From positions 248,001-312,000 of the forward strand of contig VZQC01013302.1 of assembly GCA_009823505.1 (NCBI GenBank): 64,000 nt of DNA, written 5' to 3'. Under the pieces are notes generated by a model that did not search any database, had not been told where the DNA came from, and was given only the letters and a program-made list of their open reading frames with translations. The stretch is from Rhizomys pruinosus (lineage: Eukaryota; Chordata; Mammalia; Rodentia; Spalacidae). The position numbers and the translations under genes were made by a program. Below, piece after piece: positions 46,614 to 57,645 of the stretch (the stretch's first letter is position 1; the number at the start of each line of letters is the position of its first letter).

Positions 46614-47670
46614 AAGCTCTTCTGGGTTTCATCATTTGCGTTGAAAAGTCAGCTGTAATTCTGATGGGTTTTCCTTTATACTTAACTTTTTTGTTTTTCT
46701 CTTGTAGCTTTCAGTATTCTGTTTTTGTTTTGAGCATCTAGAATTTTGATTATTATATGGCATGGGGAGTTTCTTTTCTGATATTTTCTATTTGGTGTCC
46801 TATGTGCTTCTTGTATTTGTATGGTTGTGTCTTTTTTTCAATTTGGGGATATTTTCTTCTATAATTCTGTTGAAGATCTGGTCCATACCATTAACCTGAG
46901 CTTCTTCTCCTTCCTCTATACCTATGATGTGGAGGTTTGGTCTCTTCATGGCGTGCCACATTTCCTGATTATTCCACTCTTGTGTTTCTTTTTTTTTTTT
47001 TTTAATTTGCATACAGTCTTTTGCTTGAACTCTTCAGTTCGTCCACATTATCTTCTGGGGTTGAGGTATTCTTTGATTTTCTGCTTCATCCAATTCGGGA
47101 TACTTTCGGTCCATTGCCCTTCCTGTGTGGTTGAAGTGGATAAGTACGGGCGATTGCACTTTTTACGAATTTCAGCCTGAGATTCTTTAGTATTTCCATT
47201 CCTTCTGGAGCTTGGTCATTCTCTCCCTTTATGTCACTGATTTATTTGAATATATCTAGTGTAGGTGAGTGGGGTCCGTTAAGAATCTGTTGTGCCGATG
47301 TTAACATCCAGGGGAGATCTCATTGTTGGAGTCTGCAAGTGAAATGATAGATTTTGTTGGGGATTTATTTGCTTTTCTCATGTTGTCGATTTTTCTTTGA
47401 GCTTTTGGCATGTGGATTTGAGGTTCATTCTGTTGTAATTTGATGTGAAATGCAGGTTAGTGTTCTGCTTGTGAATATAGACCCTGTTCCTTTAGTTTGA
47501 CTGGGGGAGGAGGGGCTGATTTGGCCCACAGGCAGGCAAACTGGATGCTGCCTCAGTGTCCCTGAAGACTGGAGCTCCCAGTTGGATGGGCCCATTCATA
47601 TCTGGCCCAGCCTCTGCAGAAGTCAAGGTGCTGCTGGCTGCTGCCTCGGTGTCCTTTGCATTAAAATCTT

Positions 47671-47983
47671 TTACCCTATTTATATTGTATGTGGTATGTC
47701 TTTAAATTTAATTTTCAAAAATTCTTATTGATGGTTTTCTCATGGGTTCAAATTCCTAGAATCATGTTCTTATTCTGATTTTTTTTTTTTTACTTTTCTT
47801 AGGATTCTTTCCTAGTTTCTTAAATGGTGATTTGCTATTTCCTTTCTAAGAGATAATTTCATCGGCATTGGTGAAACGTGTCTCTACTTTATATCCTAAG
47901 CGTCACGTGAATATACCATAGATTTTGTGTAAGGTTCCTTCGAAGATGATCACCATCTTTGTCTGTTTTCGCAGTTGTTTGTT
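47671..47983. other. Unrecognised AT-rich sequence
   Basis: Nothing recognised between L1-B and the next B1. Confidence 0.4.
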
Positions 47984-48162
47984 TTTTTTTGTTTTTTTTT
48001 TTTTACATTTGGCCTTTTGAGACAGGGTTTTTTTTTTTTTGTAGCCCCAGCTGCCCTGAGACTCACTCTGTAGACCAGGCTGGCCTTGAACTCGCAAAGA
48101 TCCGCGTGCCTCTGCCTCCCAATTTGCTAGGATTAAAGGCGTGGCGCCACCACGCCTGGCTG
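47984..48162 (-). mobile_element. B1 SINE
   Basis: T-runs, CCTTTTGAGACAGGG, AGACCAGGCTGGCCTTGAAC, CTAGGATTAAAGGCGTGG and CACCACGCCTGGCTG in reverse B1 order. Confidence 0.93.
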
Positions 48163-48271
48163 ATTTTCAAGTTCTTGAGTGATACGAAACAAAAAAAAAA
48201 TGGCTGGTTCCTCTGAGTATATTTTTCTGTGGTCTTTTCACTCAAAGTGTAGTTCATGGACTAGGTGAAAC

Positions 48272-48384
48272 ACAGAAGTATTAGTATTCCAGAATCTCCC
48301 ATCCAAGTACTAACCAGCCCAACCCTGCTTAGTTCCGATATCAGATGAGATTGAGTGCATTAAGGGTGGTATGGGTGAAGACAG
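48272..48384 (-). pseudogene. 5S rRNA pseudogene
   Basis: In reverse complement of 5S rRNA order: AGTATTCCAGAA, TCTCCCATCCAAGTACTAAC, CAGCCCAACCCTGCTTAG, TTCCGATATCAGATGAGATT and AAGGGTGGTATGGG. This matches almost all of the 120-nt 5S rRNA with scattered changes, many of the C-to-T / G-to-A kind expected from CpG and general decay. The internal promoter region (box C in CAGATGAGATT) is altered, so it is unlikely to be transcribed by Pol III. No clear poly(A) or TSD is visible. Confidence 0.85.
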
Positions 48385-48811
48385 AGTTTAGGTTTAAACT
48401 TGTGTTGATACTGCAGTTTAAAGTTCATTGGAGATGCTCAGCATGGCCATCCAGATGCATTAAATTTTGCGTTTATTACCTTCACTTTTGTTTGCACCTT
48501 GTTTTGATGTAGGTCTATAAAATCACCTGAAAATGTGATATCAGTGGTCTTACTTTCATTATAGTGTGTGCATATGCATATGTATAAATGTATGTGATTT
48601 TGCATAAATGATGTATGTATATATTCATATTTCCAGATTTGTTTTAGTGGAACTAAATTATAAACAAAGAAAAATTGAATAAAAAAAATAATTCCAGAAT
48701 CTAAAGCCACAGCCATAAACTGATGGCTTAGAGAATGCTCTTAACCTTACCTGAGGATGTACTGGCATGGTAGCTGATCACTGCTGAGTGAGGGAAAGTT
48801 GCTATTCTTTA
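48385..48811. other. Unrecognised AT-rich sequence
   Basis: Includes a TATG-rich tract at 48566-48630. No gene. Confidence 0.4.
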
Positions 48812-49020
48812 AGAGAGTGACCCTAGATAGGCTGACTAGCACCCAATGGATAAACTCCAAGGGACATGAAGGGATACAAATATGACTTGCTGGACCTTAA
48901 CACATATGACAAAATGCATAAAACATAATTGGAGAAGGTTATAGGATGGATGCAGAGGAGAGAAGGTCTAAATATGATTAAGATAGATTGTATGAAATGC
49001 ACAAAAATTCAATAGGAAAA
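48812..49020 (+). mobile_element. L1 3' terminus fragment, same type as L1-A end
   Basis: GAGAGTGACCCTAGATAGGC, TGGACCTTAACACATATGAC and GTATGAAATGCACAAAAATT then CAATAGGAAAA parallel 29676-29890. Homology stops at the L1 end, unlike the pair at 25754 and 29688. Confidence 0.6.
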
Positions 49021-50862
49021 GTTCTCAGTGTATCCATGCTTGGAGGCACTGTTATTTCATTGACTTTATAGTGATCACAAAGTATGTGAGACTTTTCATT
49101 ACTTTCACATTATTCAATATCTATGAATGTATCTTCCCCAGGGCCTTTAAGCTTCTCTAAAAAGTAATCTTTTCATCTTTTTAAATAGCAGGCAATGCAG
49201 ATTAGCTGAAGGATTTCTGGGTTAAAGTAGTAGCACGGAGTATCTATAGGACTCTACTTTCCACCAATTTCCCTGTTTGGAATATTATGTACTTCCTGTA
49301 TGTTATGAATTTGCTACCTTTTGGGTTTGATTTTGAGAGGTTCTTGTGTTTTTAGGAAAATTTAGCTTTGGAGTTATGTTACTTCATTTTTTTTTTACAT
49401 TATATGATTCTCTTTCTAGTGCATTATTTATTCTCTAGTTCTTTTCATCAGTTCCATGAACCCACAGGATAACATAGGTATTGGCAATGAGTTGAATATT
49501 TGAGGAGAGATCATGTAAATGTCATCATCAATGAGGGAGGGAATTCTGAAGCAGGGATTGTTGCATTAGGATGACTCTGAGTAAAAGAAAGTTCAAGAGA
49601 GCACTGTTGACTCAGATATCAGATAAAAGGTAACATATATAAAGAGGCTGAAATAAGCCACTTTATTCTATGTTGCTATGCTTTAGTCTTAATATGTCAA
49701 TTTTTGCCGCCATAGAGCAAAATCCATGCTTAAGAAAAAGAGAAAATTGGGATATTTCGAGTCATCTTGTCCCATTTAGGCTAACTATTTAAAGTAGACC
49801 TCTTCAGTGACAATATGTGTTATGTTTTCTAAGGAGATGACTAGAATGTTACATAGCTCTAAGCTGTGATATAACCACATCAGAACCACAGATACTCCAA
49901 ATAGTGCCAGAATCTCAGAAACAGAGAAAATGTTATAATATCCTTTGTTGGATAGGTTGGATAACAGACACGTAAATGTGATTGAGAATGGCAGTTCTGT
50001 GTGTTTCATGGAATATTACTGCAGTAGATGCTTCTTGAAAAAGAACTCTGGATGGTTTCTAGCCAAGTCATTTAACAATACAAATAAAAAACTATTATAT
50101 TTATAATATTTAAACAATAAACATTGCAGACTGTAGAATAAGTGCAGAAAATCTAAGAAAAATTATGTTTCTCTGGTATTATTTTTCTTGGTGCGTCAAT
50201 GAGCTATTAAGTCCCCACATAAAATGTTTCCTATATTTGGTGGTCAGAAACATGCATTTTATTTGCCTAATGGTAAATGGTTAGTTTGGCACAAGTTTAT
50301 ATAGTTAAATAATTTGGAGAAGTGATGCATTTTTCTTAAGAAGATCCATAATGTATGTGAGTATATTAAACAGTCTGGCATTCCATTGGGGAGAAAAATG
50401 TACTACTTTAATGATTTTTTCAAGACCGTATTTGTCCACAGAACCCGATTATGATAGAATTTCTATTAGTAGTCTACTGAGCTAATGATCTTCCAAAAAT
50501 ACTTTGAGATCACTGTTCCATAGACTGAAGTTGGACAAAGCAGGTATCTGCCTAAAACAAGCCATACTGTGTCCAATATTAGGCACAGAAAGGCATGGTG
50601 GCACCAGAGATTAATCTTTCAGAACATCTGCTCTTTTAATAGGGAACATAAATCCTAACCATCTAAATATAATTCTTGCTTTTATCACATAAAATATTTT
50701 CTGTAGCTCCCTGTAGTGTACCATTACTGGTGCTATTTTAATTGCCACTTGATATCATCTCAGAAGCAGCTGGCTCCATTTTGCCTGTGAAAGAATTGAC
50801 AGAAGTTTTGTATGTGTATGTGAAACGTAGTTTCTAATTCTCTGAAGTTTGATTTATGTTTT
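49021..50862. other. Long unrecognised intergenic stretch
   Basis: AT-rich unique DNA of about 1.8 kb. The only notable frame (49785-50009, minus) has no known domain. Being repeat-poor, it is the best place here to test for conserved non-coding sequence. Confidence 0.45.
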
Positions 50863-50877
50863 AAAAGTGTCATTGCC

Positions 50878-51121
50878 GGGGCTGGAGAGATGGCCTAGCG
50901 GTTAAGAGTGCTGACTGCTCTTGCAGAGGACCCGGGTTCGATCCCCAGCACCCACATGACGGCCGAGAGCCTTCTGAAACTCCAATTCCAGGAGAACTCC
51001 AGTTCCAGGGGAATCCGACACCCTCTTCTTACCTCCGCAGCATTGCACGACACGTGTGCACGGACCTGCATGCAGACAGTACATTCATGCACATACGGAA
51101 ATAAATAAAATTAATTAAAAA
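50878..51121 (+). mobile_element. B2 SINE, young, internal duplication, perfect TSD
   Basis: Flanked by AAAAGTGTCATTGCC at 50863-50877 and 51122-51136. Head GGGGCTGGAGAGATGGCC with a full B box GGTTCGATCCCC. Double AACTCCAATTCC / AACTCCAGTTCC block. Tail AAATAAATAAAATTAATT then As. Confidence 0.96.
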
Positions 51122-51136
51122 AAAAGTGTCATTGCC

Positions 51137-51949
51137 TCAATAAGGGACAAATCACTTAAGGGATTTGGCAGTCTCACAATCTGCTATTATTAGAAGAAAA
51201 AGTAAGTAAATTTGATTTAGGTGTAAATGGAAAGGTAAAATAAAAGGAAAACAAAGACAATCAGGAACTTTAATTTGTTTAATAATATTTGGTAAAAAAA
51301 GTAGGTGGTCTTCATGAATTATAATTTTAGATTAACCCTGTGAAAGTTCCATATACATACTGGATGCCCTGAAATATCTGTCTGGAAGACACACTCTAAA
51401 TACACTAAATAAGCAAAGCTGCCTCAGCTTGAGGAACAAACCTGATTGCAAGATATAGAAAGCACAGTAATAAGGGGGCTTGGAGGTGACACCACTGAAA
51501 AGTTCCTCTGGACCTAGATCTTTAGCAGTACTTTCTAGCATAATTTATGGCTTTGTGTTGATTCATCAAGCATTCTATTCCTTCTTGATACCAACTGTGT
51601 GAATGAAAAGAAACCTTATTGAGATTCAGGGTATGAGTTATGATTATACACAGCACCCATGTAGCTAACTTACCTAAGTGAGCATTATAATAACATTCAT
51701 TAGCTTAAGTTCTCATACAGATGAGCTAATGAAGTACAATGCATGGTTTCATACTGCATATGCTAGATATGCTTTAAAAAATAAAGTTAAATGGATACTT
51801 GGAAAGCAAATTATGTGTCCCACTGACCGTGGAAGACTACAATTAGTAATTATAACAATTTTGATAATATGAATTAATGGCTTGCTGTTATTGTGCTTAC
51901 TGCGTATGATGATATGAGACAAACTACTTCAAATAAGCTATTTCAGAGT
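51137..51949. other. Unrecognised AT-rich sequence
   Basis: Small frames at 51332-51541 and 51678-51872 lack coding character. Confidence 0.4.
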
Positions 51950-53160
51950 AGTGTTAGATTTGTAACAAAATAGAGAATTTACAGACTTCCCATACACTTC
52001 CTGTTTCCTCATATGTATAACCTCCCATATTGTCAACAATCCAAGTGTTGGTACTTTTGTTACATCTGATGGACTTACACTGACATATCATCCCCATCCA
52101 AATTAAAGGTTTGTATTTGAGTTCAGTCTTGATGATGTACATTCTGTAGAATAGCGTACATGAATTATGACATTTCTTCAGCACACATTGTCATTAACAG
52201 TGTTTTCATTGCCTTCAAATCTCATGTGCTCTACCTGTTGCCCTTTCTCCTCATTGATCTCTGGATACCACTTCTATATTAAACAAGGTAAATAAAATAT
52301 TAAATCAATTGGCCTCTTAAATGGTTTCCATACTTTTGCTCTATCGGAATGCTACATGATTGGAATGACACAGTCTATGACTTTATCATGATAGCTTCTT
52401 TATATTTATTAAAGTATTTTTACATTTTCTCCATATTTTATGGTTTCCTATTTCTTCTAGTGTTGAAGCTTTGTCTTGTATACCACACTTTATTGATCCA
52501 CTCATCCACTGAAATATGTCTTGGTTTCTTCCAAGTTTTTACGATTAAAAATATAGTCAAATTTATCTACAGATCATGATGTATATGTATGTTTTTAACT
52601 TATTTGCAATAATACATACTATAAGGGCTGGAGAGATGGCTTAGCGGTTAAGAGCACCAACTGCTCTTGCAGAAGACCTGGGTTCGATCCCCAGCACCAA
52701 CATAGTGGCCGAGAACCTTCTGTAACTCCAATTCCAGCAGAACTCCAGTTCCAGGGGAATCCGAGACCCTCTTCTGACCTCCGCGGCATTGCACGACACG
52801 GATGCACAAACCTGCATGCAGACAGTACATTCATACACATACAAAAATAAATAAAATAAAATAAATTAAAAAAAGAATGTGACTATAGAATAATATATTG
52901 GGGACAAAACTGCTGAATTTCCTCTCAAAGTGACTGTAGCTCTCTGTATTCCCAGTAAGAAGGAATGAGTGGTCCTTTTTTCAATCCATATCCTAACCTG
53001 CATTTGGTATTGTCAATATTCCAGACTGCAGACATTTTAACAGATTTGTAGTTGTTTAATTATTTTAATTTCCATGATATTTTCATTTGTTGACTCTCCA
53101 TCTGTATGTTTCTTTGATGAGATGTCTGTTTAGGTCTTCGAAGATCATTTTCAATCAGAC
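51950..53160 (-). mobile_element. Ancient L1M-like element, 3' UTR and ORF2 end, antisense
   Basis: TTACACTGACATATCATCCC, GATGATGTACATTCTGTAG and CTCATGTGCTCTACCTGTTG resemble the antisense of an L1MA/MB 3' UTR. Then ACCACACTTTATTGATCCAC, TCATCCACTGAAATATGTC and GTTGACTCTCCATCTGTATG are antisense ORF2 end. Strongly diverged. A young B2 sits inside. Confidence 0.6.
52625..52875 (+). mobile_element. B2 SINE, young, internal duplication
   Basis: GGGCTGGAGAGATGGCTTAG head, GGTTCGATCCCCAGCACC, double AACTCCAATTCC / AACTCCAGTTCC block, AAATAAATAAAATAAAATAA tail. No convincing TSD (ACTATAAG / GACTATAG only). Confidence 0.93.
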
Positions 53161-53772
53161 AATATGTCAACTCACTGTATTCTCAGAACTTTAGGAATGA
53201 AAACTCTACAAGTTATTTCTGTATCATATAAATCATCATTCATCCAGTGAAATATTACTTCCTAATATTTTCTAAACCTTTCTAAAACACTCTCTATTAC
53301 TTTCTGCTCATTATTTCAAACAGCCATCTTAAATCATACCTAGAAAACGATTTCCTCTTAAGCACACAACAGCTAACACTAAGCCCTCAGAGTCTCTTGA
53401 GCTGTGACAGTTCATTGATGTATTCTAAAATTAGAAGAGTATTCTGTTTCAATAATATTGGTTTAAGTCAACTCTAGCAGTGCTGAAAAGAACTTTTATG
53501 TTGAGTAGATAGGAAATAAATCTGGATTTTCTACTAAGAATATATAAAAAATAAGAAACACATTTCATGAAACCTATTAAGTATTATCTATACCACTAGC
53601 AAACAGCTTTCAGATAAGAGGAACAAAGGTTTTACTATTACCATACTGGAAAAACAAACACTGGCTGAATATAAGGAATAGGAAAAGTATGGGTTTTTAC
53701 ATTATGTAGTCTTTCTTACCAAAAGCCCATTTTTCTGGTAAAAGTATTTTCCATCTTAACAATCCTGCCTTT
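53161..53772. other. Unrecognised AT-rich sequence
   Basis: No gene or nameable repeat. Confidence 0.4.
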
Positions 53773-53788
53773 GAATATAACAACATTT

Positions 53789-54047
53789 GGGGGCTGGAGA
53801 GATGGCCTAGTGGTTAAGAGCGCCGACCGCTCTTACAGAGGACCCGGGTTCGATCCCCAGCACCCACATGGCGGCTGAGAACCGTCTGAAACTCCAATTC
53901 CAGGAGAACTCCAGCTCCAGGGGAATCCGACACCCACTTCTGACCTCCGCGGCATTGCACGACACGGGTGCACAGACTTGCATGCAGACAGTACATTCGT
54001 ACACATACAGAAATAAATAAAAATTAATAAAAAAAATTAAAAAAAAA
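53789..54047 (+). mobile_element. B2 SINE, young, internal duplication, 16-bp perfect TSD
   Basis: Flanked by GAATATAACAACATTT at 53773-53788 and 54048-54063. Intact A and B boxes, double AACTCC block and a long A-rich tail. Confidence 0.96.
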
Positions 54048-54063
54048 GAATATAACAACATTT

Positions 54064-54569
54064 ATATATACTACAGCAAAGAACACAAAGTATTCTCACC
54101 TTGTGAAGCATTGGTAGTACAGTGGGTAGCATAGCTGCCTTCTAAGATTTGATCATATTTCTCAGAAAAATGTGTAAATTTTTGAGTGATTTTAAATATA
54201 GTTTTACTAAAGATGGTCATTATATTCTCATGTAAGCATCAATTATAAACAGACATTTTTCACAGGGAGGATTTTCACCTGTTGATCTTCATACTTTTTC
54301 TTTAAACTACATATTCTGAGGTCAGTGGACCTCATCTAAATCCTGTTCTAACATGCCTCACAAACACTTCACACACCACTCCTTCCTGGGGCTATTCTTA
54401 GTGTCTCCTTGAGGCAATTCTCAGGCCCTGGGACAAATCTTCCTGACCTTGAGAAGAACTATTCTCATATGACAGACCTAATAGAAATGTCTTCAATTTA
54501 GTGCCTTGACCTATTTAATTCTTCATTGGATCATAAGTCACAGAACAATTTATTTCTTCTAAAGTTATT
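54064..54569. other. Unrecognised sequence
   Basis: No gene or nameable repeat. Confidence 0.4.
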
Positions 54570-55850
54570 TTTTCATTAAAATTTTATTGAGCTATTGTAC
54601 ATTTCATATATCATTTTTAATCAAACTCGTCCATTGTGCCATACATGTCTTGCATCTTTTTCTGTCTTTTTTAATTTTTTGATGTAGAATTTTACTGTTT
54701 GGGGCAGAAGTTTACTGTTTTGATTAGATTTTGAACATGCCTTTTGTTATTGTTGTTGTCCCCTTTAATTTTATATTGCTCCAAAATATGCATATATATA
54801 TGTATATATATATATATATATTCCACACATATACTAAAATTACAAAGTCTGAAAATACACTATAGGTTAATTCCAAAACGTGTTTAGATATTCACATTTT
54901 TACCATAGAGTTGCATGTAGGTAAAAAGAAATATTACTTTACATTCATAAATTACATAGCAAGTTGATGTATGTTTTAATGTGGTATTATATTTACTAAA
55001 AAAGAAAAAAATACTCACTTTGCCTTACATATAAGGATTTGGAGGAACACCATAAGTCCTTTATTTTTCTAGGACTGAGTTTCTTCACTTAGTATAACAG
55101 TTTCTAGTTCCATCAATTTACCTGAAAATTTCATAATTTCATCTTTCTTTACTGCTACATCTTTCTTTACTTCTACACCATTGTGTAGATGTACCACATT
55201 TTCTTTATCAACTCATCAGTTAAGGGACACTTGAGTTGCTTACAGCTCTTCGCTATTGTGAAGAGAGCTGCAATAAAAATTAATGTGCATGTATCTCTCC
55301 AATAGAATGAGTATTGTGGGTATATACTCAGGAGTGGTATGACTTAAGAGTGCTATAGTTAAATTCTTCCCAAAACAATGGAACTTTACAGAGAAAAACT
55401 TTAAAAAGACTGAGAGAAAGATAAAGGACATATATGGCAGAATGCATGATCCGGGGTGGGGTGGGGGAAAGGGAAAGGGGAATGTGCCTAAATTGAACTG
55501 AAAAATGATGTCTGAAATAAAACAACATCAATAAAAGTATTATATTTAAAAAAAGAGTTCTTCACACTGCTTTCCATAGGGGTTGTACGAGTTTGCATTC
55601 CTCCAAGCAGTGGATAAGTGTGCCCCTTTCCCCACAACCTCTCTAACATTTGGTATCATTTGTTTACTTGATCATAGCCAGTTTCACTCTGGTAAGATGA
55701 AATCTTAAAGTGGTTTGAATTTGCATTTCTTAAATTGATTAATTAATAATGAACACTTTTAAAGATATTTCTTAGCCTTCTTTACTTCTTTCTTTGTGAA
55801 GTCTTTGTTCAGCTCTTTACTCCATCTTCTAATTGGGTCATTTGTTTTCT
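54570..55850 (-). mobile_element. L1 fragment: 3' UTR and ORF2 end, antisense, rearranged
   Basis: 54570-54770 matches the L1-C 3' UTR in reverse (GTACATTTCATATATCATTT, TTTGGGGCAGAAGTTTACTG). 55050-55344 and 55556-55850 are antisense ORF2 end (GTGTAGATGTACCACATTTT, GAGTTGCTTACAGCTCTTC, TCCCCACAACCTCTCTAAC). A TA-rich tract lies at 54790-54822 and a plus-strand L1 tail has inserted at 55348-55555. Confidence 0.75.
55348..55555 (+). mobile_element. Short L1 3'-tail insertion in antisense L1
   Basis: GACTGAGAGAAAGATAAAGG, ATGGCAGAATGCATGATCCG, a GGGGTGGGGTGGGGG tract and ACATCAATAAAAG match the end of L1-D (35190-35320). It is an extremely 5'-truncated copy within an opposite-strand L1. Confidence 0.75.
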
Positions 55851-55852
55851 CC

Positions 55853-56012
55853 TTTTTTTTTTTTTTTTTTTTTATCAGGGTCTTCTTGTAGCCCCAGATG
55901 GCCTGGAACTCACTCTGTAGACCAGGCTGGCCTTGAACTCACAGAGATCCACCCACCTCTGCCTCCCAAGTGCTAGGATTAAAGGTGTGCGCCACCATGC
56001 CCTGCTTGTTTT
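55853..56012 (-). mobile_element. B1 SINE with TSD
   Basis: A long T-run, then CAGGGTCTTCTTGTAGCCCC, ACCAGGCTGGCCTTGAACTC and CCACCATGCCCTGC. TTGTTTTCT occurs on both sides (55842-55850 and about 56007-56015). Confidence 0.92.
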
Positions 56013-56054
56013 CTTATTATAATCAAATGGTGAACTCTATGCAGTGTTTAGTCT

Positions 56055-56258
56055 CACAGCTTTTTATTTCATGTACTTGAGTGCTTGCCTGCATGTATGT
56101 AAGTGCACCACATGTATGTAATGTCCCCAAAAGACCAGAGGAGTTACAGATGGTGGTGGTTGTTAGCCAACATGTGGGTGTTGGGAACTGAACCTGTGTC
56201 TTCCTGAAGAATAACAAGTACTCTTAATCCTTAATCCCTGAGCCATCTCTCTACTCCT
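56055..56258 (-). mobile_element. B2 SINE, old
   Basis: TTTTTATTTCATGTACTTGA, GGAGTTACAGATGGTGG and CCCTGAGCCATCTCTCTACT in reverse B2 order. Diverged. Confidence 0.8.
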
Positions 56259-56764
56259 GTAATCTGATAGCTTTTAGAATATTACCTTTTTCCCCCTAAT
56301 CCTGAATATCAGGCATCCAATATGAGCAGTCCTAAACACACTACCTCTCTCAAGGTTGGCTGAAAACTTCCTGGCTATTCTTGCTCAGTATGTAGCCAGA
56401 TTTCAGCCTGGCCACTTAGCTAATAATGATCATAATGTTCTAAGAGTGACTGTTGGTTTACTCCTTTCAGAACCTGAGTCTTTAACCTTTTGCGATTTAC
56501 AGTAATGAAATTCATTTCACATTTAGTGATGCCTATATATCTTTTGTCCTACCATCCATTATAAATTTCTAAATGGAGATTATACAAGGAGATATTGGTC
56601 ACTCAAATAAAATAATTCTCATACAAATGTTTATGCTCATAAATCTCATCACTGTCATTCAGATTTTTCTTTCAAAATACTAAGGACAAGCCTTATTATC
56701 TTTATGTTCAACAAAGATATATGTACCACATGGAAGACATAATATATCATAAGTGTATTTATCT
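56259..56764. other. Unrecognised sequence
   Basis: No gene or nameable repeat. Confidence 0.4.
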
Positions 56765-57000
56765 ACCCAATCTTTTTTTTCTTTTTTTAATTGATATTTA
56801 GTGTATTTCATACATCATTTCACAATTCAGTCCAGGCATATTCCCCTTTCCCTTCCCCCCACCCCACCCCACCCCACCCCAAATCATGGATTCTGCCATA
56901 ACTGTCCTGTATCTTTCTCTCATTCTTTTTTATGCTTTAGGAATTCACATTTTCCTCCATTAATTCTTATTACTCAAGTATTATGAATACATACTCTTCA
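56765..57000 (-). mobile_element. L1 3' UTR end with (CCCCA)n tract
   Basis: TTGATATTTAGTGTATTTCA and ATGGATTCTGCCATAACTG match the L1 tails at 31560-31640 and 57690-57790. The C-rich tract at 56853-56880 has become CCCCA repeats. Confidence 0.75.
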
Positions 57001-57645
57001 CCCATATACAGTATTTACAGAGTCTGTAGGAAATACAGGTCCCCACTAATTATGTGTGGATTCAATTATTTGTCTTGAGATCCTGCAGAGTTGTAGTTTA
57101 TTAAGTTAGAGCACTTAGAGTTTGGTGCAATAACACTTTAGGATTTGAATCTTATATGTTAATTGTTCCTTAGACAAGGCATGAAATACGGCCCTCTGTC
57201 TCTTCTGAATTAATTTTAACTTTGAGATCTATTTTGTCTGATTATTAGGGAATAGCCCCCCAGGCTTGTTTCTTAGTTCGATTTGCTTGGGAATATTTTT
57301 TGCCATCCTCACTCTAAAGTGGTTGTCTGTCCTTGAGGTTGAGATGGGTTTCATTGTAGGCAGCATTTGATGGGTCTGTCTAAATATTCAGTTTGCTGAT
57401 TGGGACTGTAACAAGTTCGCTCCCTATCACCCTATCTATGCAGAAGACAGCTTTGGCCTTTACTTCTCGGCGAGTCATTCTAAGATGCCTTGGGAGTGAC
57501 CTAGATTTGGGGAATGAGCGAACTGCTCGGGTATCTCCGGCGACCAAAGGTTATCTAATTAATTAAGATGTTCGGTCTGTTAGCTTATTTTATGATTAAA
57601 TAGCCAGTGTATTTTTTTTATAGCTTATTTTTCTAGTTTACATTT

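Larger units (their letters stand above)
41135..47670 (-). mobile_element. Nested LINE-1 (L1-B): 5' UTR, ORF1, EN, ORF2 end; RT deleted
   Basis: Read on the minus strand: GC-richer 5' UTR (47670-47250); ORF1 (about 47230-45950) with the RRM region RPNLHIIGIEEGEEAQVNG and C-terminal GERKVFHDIDKMKEYMS; ORF2 endonuclease open from 45938 to 45429 with LNINGLNSP and QETHL, but VGEFNTPL where the catalytic aspartate of GDFNTPL belongs; then a jump near 44830 from the EN/linker straight to the ORF2 part downstream of the RT. The zinc-knuckle block (44003-43788) and ORF2 end (41470-41140) follow, with no 3' UTR. Three later insertions (46205-46613, 44038-44191, 41421-43814) interrupt it. Inactive. 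Confidence 0.85.

Noticed and set aside
30594..54061. Recurring 60-70 codon frames at 30594-30797, 50895-51108, 52619-52844 and 53807-54061 with the same peptide.
   Set aside because: They are translations of B2 SINE copies in antisense, repeated because the SINE is repeated; not genes.
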